A program made the translations under genes and the position numbers. The notes under the pieces are model-generated. The model had not been told where the DNA came from, searched no databases, and was given only the letters and a program-made list of their open reading frames with translations. This document shows positions 22,307-28,643 of a stretch of DNA of 28,643 nucleotides, one piece after another. Position 1 is the stretch's first letter, and every line of letters begins with the position of its first letter. Source of the DNA: an uncultured Porphyromonadaceae bacterium (GTDB taxonomy: Bacteria; Bacteroidota; Bacteroidia; Bacteroidales; Muribaculaceae); the NCBI GenBank assembly GCA_902491515.1, contig CABUIC010000033.1:1-28643 (forward strand), read 5' to 3'.

Positions 22307-23755
22307 TCAGGCGTCCCAGACCTTGATTTTGTCGGCGATTTCAGGCATCGTGTAGGAATGGAATTTCGGATCGATGCCGTGTCGTCGCTGTACCTTGTAG
22401 TCCTCCAGACAGCCGAGCGCCCACTTGCCGAGCACAAAGATTGCCGCCACGTTGCAGAGGGTCATCAGCGCCATGGTTATGTCGGCGAAGGTCCAGACAG
22501 CCCCGAGCGACGCCATAGCTCCGGCGAAAACCATCCCTCCGACACACAGTCTGTAGGCCGCCACGAGTCCCCGGCTGTCGCGAAGGAAGCGAAGGTTTGT
22601 CTCTCCGTAATAATAGTTGGCGACAATGCTTGTGAAGGCGAAGAAGAAAATGGCTACGCCCACGAAAGTGGCGCCGAGCCCCGCGCCGCCCGTCTGGCTC
22701 TCGATGGCCTGCTGGGTGAGCACTATGCCGTTGGCCGTAGTCTCTCCGTCGGAGTAAACCCCGCTGCAGAGGATGATGAAGGCTGTGCTCGTGCAGATGA
22801 GCAGGGTGTCGGTGAACACCCCGAGAGCCTGAATCAGGCCCTGTTTTACCGGGTGACTGACTGATGCCGTGGCCGCCACGTTGGGGGCCGAGCCCTCCCC
22901 GGCCTCGTTGCTGAAGAGGCCGCGTTTCGTGCCCATGACAAGGGCCATTCCTACTGTCCCGCCGAGGGCCTCGCGGAACCCGAAAGCTTCCTCGAATATC
23001 AGCGAAAGGACCTCGGGCACACGGCTGATGTTCGCCCCGATGATGTAGAGCGCGAGGATTATGTATGCGACTGCCATTACCGGCACTACCCACTGGCTGA
23101 AGCGCGCTATGCTGCGGATGCCGCCCCAGATGATTATCAGGGTGAGCACGGTCAGCCCCATAGCGGTTGCCATGCGGGGAATGCCGAAGGCCTCACCGAA
23201 GGCATCGGCTATTGTGTTGGACTGCACGGAATTGAAGGCCAGCCCGAAGGTGATGGTGATAAGCACCGCGAAGGTCGCGGCCCACCAGCGGCGCCCCGTT
23301 CCCTTGAGGATATAGTATGCAGGCCCACCCCTGAAGGCCGCCGCGCCTCGGCCCGCTTCAGGGTCGCGCTCCTTGAAAAGCTGCGCGAGCGTCGACTCAA
23401 TGAAGGCCGTGGCCGCTCCGAGGAGCGCTATCACCCACATCCAGAAAATCGAGCCGGCGCCACCGAGCGCTATGGCCGTCGCCACTCCCGCGAGATTGCC
23501 CGTCCCCACGCGGCTCGCGATGCTGACCATGAAGGCCTGGAAGCCCGTCACGGCCGCCCCTGCGGCGCCGTGATGCTCCCGGGTGTCGACCGAAGAGGCC
23601 CCCGAGCGGACAAGCAGCCGGCACATGTCTCCGAAAAGGCGGAACTGAACCCCGCGCGTGCGTACCGTGAAATAAATAGCCGCCGCAAGCAGGACGGCGA
23701 TGAGTATGTAGTCCGTGAGAAAGGCGGCGATGCCGTTCAATAGCTTATCTGTCAT
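22307..23755 (-). CDS. Sodium:alanine/glycine symporter family protein (AGCS)
   Basis: This 482-residue transporter has about ten to eleven membrane helices and belongs to the AGCS family (AlsT/DagA-like), which takes up alanine or glycine with sodium. Family landmarks are RGVQFRLFGDMCRLL near the N terminus, GFQAFMVSIASRVGTGNLAGVATAIALGG, FWMWVIALLGAATAFIESTLAQLFKE and TKRGLFSNEAGEGSAPNVAATA. Substrate preference cannot be read. Its start codon lies inside the end of tamB: the genes overlap by 11 bases in different frames, so translation is probably coupled. Confidence 0.93.
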   Translation of the reverse strand: MTDKLLNGIAAFLTDYILIAVLLAAAIYFTVRTRGVQFRLFGDMCRLLVRSGASSVDTREHHGAAGAAVTGFQAFMVSIASRVGTGNLAGVATAIALGGAGSIFWMWVIALLGAATAFIESTLAQLFKERDPEAGRGAAAFRGGPAYYILKGTGRRWWAATFAVLITITFGLAFNSVQSNTIADAFGEAFGIPRMATAMGLTVLTLIIIWGGIRSIARFSQWVVPVMAVAYIILALYIIGANISRVPEVLSLIFEEAFGFREALGGTVGMALVMGTKRGLFSNEAGEGSAPNVAATASVSHPVKQGLIQALGVFTDTLLICTSTAFIILCSGVYSDGETTANGIVLTQQAIESQTGGAGLGATFVGVAIFFFAFTSIVANYYYGETNLRFLRDSRGLVAAYRLCVGGMVFAGAMASLGAVWTFADITMALMTLCNVAAIFVLGKWALGCLEDYKVQRRHGIDPKFHSYTMPEIADKIKVWDA

Positions 23756-26700
23756 TTTTTGTCTCTGTTTTGACGCTGTCGGCAGGATTTGCCGCGCTGT
23801 CGCTTCCGGCGGGTTTCCGGCGCTTGCGAAGGAAGCTGAACAGGTTGTCGAAATCTTTCCTGAACATGATGCCCACGCCCTGGGTGGTCTGGGCCGTCCG
23901 CAGATAGTAGTTCTGGTCGTTGTAGCGGTTGTAGGCCTTCAGGCGCCACGAGCCACGTTTGTTCAGAAGGTACTCGATGTCGAAGTCGCCGATGAACTGG
24001 TTTGTGTTCAGCGATTTGTCGCGGTAGCCGAAGTTGCCGTTGAAGAGCAGGCGGTTGTTGAGGAGCCGCGAGCTGAGGGCCACGTCCACCTCCACGTCCG
24101 AGAAGTCGCCGCGGTCGCTCCGCAGGTTCGGAGCTATGCTCCAGTTCTCGCTGAGCTTGCCGAGCATACTCGACAGCTGGCTCGAGATGGTCGACGACGC
24201 CACGGAGAAGAGCTCGGAGCCCTTGGTCGTCGAGGCCATGTAGTCAGGCGTATAGAAGCGGTTGAGGGCGAGAAGGTAGATGATCTGGCGGTTCATCATG
24301 TCCGACGTGCTCACGATGCTACGGACCTTGCGGTATGTATCCTGCGTCAGGGTGGGGAACTCGAGGTCGAAGTCTATGTCCGGCTGACGGATGTCGCCCG
24401 TCACCTTCATCAGCGCGTGAACCGGCACGTTGGTGCGGTTCAGCTCCTTGTCCTGAAGGAAGCTCTCGTCGAGGTCGCTCAGGTTCGCGTTCACAGCGTA
24501 GTAGGCCTGAAGATTCGCCTCGGCGGCGTATGGGTCGCCGTTGAAGGATATGGTGCTCCCGGGCTTGATGGTGAAGTCTTTGATGATGATGTCCTGAAGC
24601 GTGAAATTGTAGCTGCCGCGGTCGAGCGTGTAGTTGCCCCACATGTTGATGGAGTTGTCGACGGAATGGTAGGTCAGGCGCATGTTGCCCTCGCCGTAGG
24701 CCCTTATCTCGTCGCCTCCCACGGGGTCCATGACCAGAGTCATCCGCGCCTCGGGGGTGATGGCCACGTGGATGTCCATGTTGTAGGCGGAGGCTTCCTC
24801 CGCATTCTCGTCCGTGCGGCCCTCCATCAGTCGACGGACGTCCGCCGGGAGGGCGTCCGCGGCTCTCCGCAGCGAGTCCTCACGGCTCACGGGGGTGACG
24901 TTCCGGAATGTGATGAAGGAATATTCCTCGGCGTCGAGACGGTCGGAGAGTACGAAGGTGAAGTTCGAGCCCGCTGTCGTGGCCATGTTCACGCCTATGT
25001 CCACCACTCCCGGCAAGCCCTGGATGGTCGCTCCGCCGTTGCCGTACACCGTTCCGTACCAGTCCGGATTCTGCTTCGACGTTCCATTGAAGCAGAGGAG
25101 TTCTCTGGCGTCGGTCACCCGGAAGTCGAAGACGGGCTGTTTGAAGTACGTGTGCTTCAGCCAGCCGCCAAGGTGAGCCGTATGCCCGTTTATGTCGCGG
25201 ATGGTGATGTCCCTGAGGTCTATACGTCCGGGAGAGAGAATAATCGAGTCCGTTGCGAAATACCGGGTGTTGGTGATGTCGATGTTTATGCCCAGATTCT
25301 CCGCGAGGATGCGCCCGGTCATGTCTATCTCCTTGAATGTGCCGAAGAGTCGCGCCGTCCCGGAGGCGTAGCCCGTGATGTTCGAGGCGAAGGCCTCCAT
25401 GAAAGGCTGCATGAAGCCCACGCGCACGTGGTTGGCCTCGAAATTCATGTCCAGCGACTCGGTCATGGGGTAGATGTCGCCCCATATCCGCGAGTGACGT
25501 CCGCCCTCCGGCTCCACAATGTCGGCGTCGAGCGTGAAGGCTTTCTTTTCGTTGTCCCAGGCCGCGGCGATGTCGGCGTTTCCGAGGGTGCAGCGGTTGT
25601 AGCCTATGGAGTCGACGTGAAGGCGCCGGCACGCCAGTACGGGCTCCGAGGACAGCACCTGTGAGGCAGTGAAGGTCCCCGTGGCGCGTCCTCCGATGAG
25701 GGCCTTGTCGATTTCAAGGGTCTCGAAGACGGGAAGGAGACTCACGTCCGTGAGTCTCAGCGTCAGGCTGTCCTCGCTGAGTGCTCCCGCACGGCCGTCC
25801 GCCGCTATGTGCTGCGTACCTGAGTCGAGGCGGAAGTCCTTGATTTCTATTTTCTTGCTCTTGTAGGATATAGTCGATGGCCGGATCTGCCATATGTCGT
25901 CGCCGAAGGTGATGCTGCCGGGATTTGTGTGCACCGTGGCCGTGAGCTCCCGGTTTTCGTCGCGTGCGAGCTCGGTCGTAAGGTCTACGCGGCCGTTGAT
26001 AGGAATCGTTCGGAGTATGGTCCAGTCGGCCTGAGTGTTGATTTTGTTGTCTGTGGCAAGGGCGCTGAGGTCAATCTGCATCTGTCCCTTTTTCGTCGGC
26101 ATCTCCGTCGCTACATAGGCCGCCGCACGGCCCTTGGAGCGGTCGAGGAAGACGCTCGCCATCGTTCCCTGAATCAGTTTGTCCCCCTGGCGGAGGTAGG
26201 GTGCGTCGATGTTCGCCGCGGCTGTTCCGCTCGGGCCATGGAGGTGCCCTGTTATTTCTATAGGATATACCGGAACAACCGGCAGACCGAAAAACTCGGC
26301 CGCGTTGCGCGCGTCGCTGATTTCGAATTCGTAGGAAAAGTCGTTTTTGCCGTAGTCCGCTTCTTTCGCGCCGGAAGCGCTGACGAGTGCCGGAACGGCT
26401 TCCCCGAGCAGACACTTTATATCCTCCGCCATTGCCGGGAAAGAATAGCGGCCCTTGATTTCTCCCTTTATAATAGGGGAGGAAACACTGATGAAGGGCA
26501 CGGAGCTGTAGGGCGACGCGTTTATTTCCATTTCGTCGATGACAAGAGGCTCCCCTTCCGCGCGGGTCCATCTCAGGTCCGACAGCCTGATTTCTCCCGC
26601 CAAGGTGTCCGCCTCGCGTCCTTCCAGGTCGGCGTGTAGGCGCCCGGAAATCACCGAGCCCTCATGCATCATTTTCAGCCCCAGTTCCCCGGGGCGGAAA

Positions 26701-28352
26701 GCGCTTACGCTGCCGTCGAAAAGTAGTGCCGGGGCCATTTTCTTTGTCCCCGTGGAGAAATCCGCGCTGAGGTCTGCGATGAGAGCCGCGTTGTCGCTTG
26801 TGAATTTCACGCTGCCGTCCGTCGTGCCGTCGAAATGCCCTTCGGCGCTTATGTTTCCAAGGTGTGTTCCATTATAGATGGCGTCCTGTATATCTATCAA
26901 GGCCTCGCAGGACGGATATTTCTTGCGTCCGGCCCAGCGGGCGCCGGCTTCAACGGTGGCCGTCACGGCTCCGAGCTCGCGGATGCCGAGGATGGCGCCG
27001 ATTTCGAGCCTTTCGGCAGCGGCCTCGAGGTCTGCCGTGACGGGCCGGAATCCGGCCGAGAGCTTCCCGGAGGCCTTGAGAGTGACGTTTCCTGCAAGGC
27101 TGCTCCGAAGGTCGGCGTCGAGGTGCGCATTGCCCTCGGGGCTCATGCTCCCTTCCCCCGTCAGCTGAATCGAGCCAAGGGAAGCGGCGGCTTCCCGCAC
27201 GGGTCCTTTCGGCGCCCCGGGAATGCGGGCCAGAAGTTCCTTCGGCAGGGCTGTAAGTCTCAGCTCGCGCACGTTGATTGCCGGAAGCTCCGTCGAGTCG
27301 CGGCGCGCACGGGCTTCCCCGCGGAGCGTCAGGCTCAGGCGGCCGGGGTTGACGGAATCGAAAATCCTGAGTTCGCGCAGTTCCGCGCCCTTTTTGTCGG
27401 CGCTCGCGTCGATGTTCACCGACAAGGGCTCCGGAAAAGCGCCGAGCGCGGGGACAAACGCCCGCAAATCCGCCGGACAAAGCGTGTTGACGCCCGAAGT
27501 CCTGACTTCAAGCCGTTCCCTCTCAAGCGCCTCCGCGATTTTCCCGAGCCCCGGCCATTTCAGGCTTATCGGCGCGAAGCTCAGCGTCGAGGCCGGAAGC
27601 CGGAGGCTGAGCCCCTCGACCCGGGCCTCGGTGGAGTCGGCCTTGACTTCCGCCTCGAGCCCGAGAAGCTCGAAGCCCGAGGACTCCCTGAACGATAGGT
27701 GTGCGAGGTCTATGGCATATCTTTCATTGGAGATGCGCGGGGCGTAGGCGTTCAGTTCCACTCCCGTGACTCTTATGTGCGAAGGGTCGAATATTGGGCG
27801 GCCGTCAGGCCCCTGCCTCCGCGCTTCCGAGGCCACGTCATAGCTGAACGAGCCGTCGAGAATCGCCACATTGCTGATTCTTAGTCTGAAATGCGCAGGC
27901 TGTTTTTTCTTTCCGTCGACTTTCAGAGCGTCGATTACGGGCTGGATGTTCAGTGGAGAATCCGGTGTCGCGCGGCTCAGCCGGACGTCGAGCCCTTCGA
28001 GAAGCGCGTAGTCGATGATGATGCGCCCCGTGCGCAGGAAATGATAGAGCTCGAACCGGGCCGACACGCCTCGGACTGAGGCCATGGCTTCCTTCGGGGC
28101 CGAGGGGTCCATCACTCTGACGTCCCTGAGGTCCACGCGGCTGAACGGACGGATGCCGAGCTGACCGATTTCGACCGGCGCGCCTAAAAGTGTGCCCAGC
28201 TCTTTCGAAGCCGTGGTTTTTATGGCGTCCTGCACCCCGGGAGTGGACAGCGCGATGTAAACCCCCGCGGGAAGCAGGAGCACGACAAGAAGTGCCACCG
28301 AAACAATCGCCCGGAGCACCTTCCAGCTGTGTGACAAGACATGCTTAGTCAT
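23745..28352 (-). CDS. tamB: Translocation and assembly module protein TamB (DUF490)
   Basis: TamB-type proteins span the periplasm as a long beta-groove and help move lipids and/or assemble outer-membrane proteins. This 1,535-residue product has a short N-terminal tail, one membrane anchor (about 12-35), an AsmA-like start (LGAPVEIGQLGIRPFSRVDLRDVRV), and a very long beta-rich body. The C-terminal DUF490 domain (roughly 1050-1470) includes GNYTLDRGSYNFTLQDI, IIKDFTIKPGSTISFNGDP and VTGDIRQPDIDFDLEFP. The tail is Lys/Arg-rich. An in-frame ATG 22 codons upstream exists, but the ATG at 28352 directly precedes the membrane anchor and follows a promoter-like element. TamA is not nearby in this window. 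Confidence 0.92.
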   Translation of the reverse strand: MTKHVLSHSWKVLRAIVSVALLVVLLLPAGVYIALSTPGVQDAIKTTASKELGTLLGAPVEIGQLGIRPFSRVDLRDVRVMDPSAPKEAMASVRGVSARFELYHFLRTGRIIIDYALLEGLDVRLSRATPDSPLNIQPVIDALKVDGKKKQPAHFRLRISNVAILDGSFSYDVASEARRQGPDGRPIFDPSHIRVTGVELNAYAPRISNERYAIDLAHLSFRESSGFELLGLEAEVKADSTEARVEGLSLRLPASTLSFAPISLKWPGLGKIAEALERERLEVRTSGVNTLCPADLRAFVPALGAFPEPLSVNIDASADKKGAELRELRIFDSVNPGRLSLTLRGEARARRDSTELPAINVRELRLTALPKELLARIPGAPKGPVREAAASLGSIQLTGEGSMSPEGNAHLDADLRSSLAGNVTLKASGKLSAGFRPVTADLEAAAERLEIGAILGIRELGAVTATVEAGARWAGRKKYPSCEALIDIQDAIYNGTHLGNISAEGHFDGTTDGSVKFTSDNAALIADLSADFSTGTKKMAPALLFDGSVSAFRPGELGLKMMHEGSVISGRLHADLEGREADTLAGEIRLSDLRWTRAEGEPLVIDEMEINASPYSSVPFISVSSPIIKGEIKGRYSFPAMAEDIKCLLGEAVPALVSASGAKEADYGKNDFSYEFEISDARNAAEFFGLPVVPVYPIEITGHLHGPSGTAAANIDAPYLRQGDKLIQGTMASVFLDRSKGRAAAYVATEMPTKKGQMQIDLSALATDNKINTQADWTILRTIPINGRVDLTTELARDENRELTATVHTNPGSITFGDDIWQIRPSTISYKSKKIEIKDFRLDSGTQHIAADGRAGALSEDSLTLRLTDVSLLPVFETLEIDKALIGGRATGTFTASQVLSSEPVLACRRLHVDSIGYNRCTLGNADIAAAWDNEKKAFTLDADIVEPEGGRHSRIWGDIYPMTESLDMNFEANHVRVGFMQPFMEAFASNITGYASGTARLFGTFKEIDMTGRILAENLGINIDITNTRYFATDSIILSPGRIDLRDITIRDINGHTAHLGGWLKHTYFKQPVFDFRVTDARELLCFNGTSKQNPDWYGTVYGNGGATIQGLPGVVDIGVNMATTAGSNFTFVLSDRLDAEEYSFITFRNVTPVSREDSLRRAADALPADVRRLMEGRTDENAEEASAYNMDIHVAITPEARMTLVMDPVGGDEIRAYGEGNMRLTYHSVDNSINMWGNYTLDRGSYNFTLQDIIIKDFTIKPGSTISFNGDPYAAEANLQAYYAVNANLSDLDESFLQDKELNRTNVPVHALMKVTGDIRQPDIDFDLEFPTLTQDTYRKVRSIVSTSDMMNRQIIYLLALNRFYTPDYMASTTKGSELFSVASSTISSQLSSMLGKLSENWSIAPNLRSDRGDFSDVEVDVALSSRLLNNRLLFNGNFGYRDKSLNTNQFIGDFDIEYLLNKRGSWRLKAYNRYNDQNYYLRTAQTTQGVGIMFRKDFDNLFSFLRKRRKPAGSDSAANPADSVKTETKNDR

Positions 28353-28364
28353 TTTTTCAGACAG

Positions 28365-28372
28365 CGAAGTTA
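28365..28372 (-). promoter_or_regulatory. Possible tamB promoter, -7 element
   Basis: On the minus strand TAACTTCG differs from TAnnTTTG by one base and follows a T-rich stretch. The transcript would begin about six bases before the tamB ATG, a near-leaderless arrangement. The -33 element is unclear, so support is modest. Confidence 0.4.
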
Positions 28373-28503
28373 CAAAAAAAATTCCAATTTCGAAGTCCCG
28401 CCCCGCAATTTTACCCAATTTCCGGCTGTTGCAAAATTGTCGGGCAAAATTGCGAAATCAATTATCGAATTGGAGGGACGCACGGCTCTTGCAATGTCAC
28501 TAA

Positions 28504-28550
28504 CTTAAAACATATTGGTTCATAGTAATACCCGCTGAGTATGTTTTAAG
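28504..28550. repeat. Perfect 11-bp inverted repeat with 25-base spacer
   Basis: CTTAAAACATA (28504-28514) is the exact reverse complement of TATGTTTTAAG (28540-28550). The spacing and AT-rich arms resemble a recombination or protein-binding site, or the stem of a structured RNA. No T tract follows, so it is not an obvious terminator. No gene is seen from 28419 to the window end. Confidence 0.6.
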
Positions 28551-28557
28551 ACGGAAA

Positions 28558-28607
28558 GCACCCTGTAGGGGTGCCACAGGGTTAGGCAGGGGTTTACAAA
28601 CCCCTGC
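28558..28607. repeat. Two GC-rich palindromes in tandem
   Basis: GCACCC (28558-28563) pairs with GGGTGC (28569-28574). GCAGGGGTTT (28586-28595) pairs exactly with AAACCCCTGC (28598-28607). An alternative pairing ACCCTGT/ACAGGGT (28560-28566 with 28576-28582) competes with the first. This looks like a REP-like or structured intergenic element; its extent beyond the window is unknown. Confidence 0.55.
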
Positions 28608-28643
28608 ACATCAATTCAATCCTACATCAATCACCCCCTCCCC

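Noticed and set aside
23715..25664. Open frame of about 650 codons on the plus strand opposite tamB
   Set aside because: The translation is Val/Arg/Gly-rich without family motifs and lies fully antisense to a well-supported gene.
1..28643. CRISPR arrays, transposases, prophage genes, toxin-antitoxin or other defence genes
   Set aside because: No regularly spaced repeats and no matching protein motifs were seen on either strand.

Overview
The window looks like a chromosomal, largely core-genome segment of a Bacteroidales bacterium, probably of the Muribaculaceae or a close relative (family level is inference). The evidence is: a Bacteroidetes-type -7 promoter element (TAnnTTTG) in front of several genes and the tRNA, weak use of Shine-Dalgarno sites, a lipoprotein with a Bacteroidales-style Cys-Ser-Asn-Asp-Glu start, the exbB-exbD-exbD-tonB arrangement, a TamB protein of about 1,535 residues, and a topoisomerase I without zinc fingers. 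No phage, plasmid, CRISPR, transposase or rRNA was seen.

Layout. (1) 1-1790: an incoming terminator, a lipoprotein of unknown function, a small CBM9-like protein, then a gene-free stretch that folds like a 6S-type regulatory RNA and ends in a strong hairpin. (2) 1896-5714 (+): promoter and operon topA, an RluA-type pseudouridine synthase, and a DUF3268 zinc-finger-like protein. (3) 9582-5793 (-): operon of a PatB/MalY-type PLP enzyme, aroA (EPSP synthase), a small Cys-containing membrane protein and a zinc/manganese-type ABC permease without its ATPase. (4) 13096-9593 (-): the classical translation operon thrS-infC-rpmI-rplT with promoter, leader hairpin and terminator. (5) 13098-15987 (+): two tandem paralogous polytopic membrane proteins (DUF6056-like), divergent from thrS, the first probably read from a leaderless mRNA. 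(6) 16006-16159: tRNA(CAU) with promoter and terminator, followed by a degraded small ORF carrying a palindromic repeat. (7) 20182-16531 (-): TonB energy-transduction operon exbB-exbD-exbD-tonB with a roughly 190-nt leader. (8) 20299-22292 (+): glutamine-dependent NAD synthetase. (9) 28372-22307 (-): tamB overlapping an AGCS-family sodium:amino-acid symporter gene. (10) 28419-28643: gene-free DNA with three inverted repeats.

How the genes fit together. The TonB motor, TamB and the lipoprotein all serve the outer membrane. The thrS operon, the tRNA and the pseudouridine synthase serve translation. AroA, PatB and NadE are central metabolism. The least understood material is the paralogous membrane-protein pair, the 6S-like RNA candidate, and the inverted repeats at 16.3 kb and 28.5 kb. 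I did not find a convincing new multi-gene system; the two best leads are the membrane-protein pair and the structured RNA.
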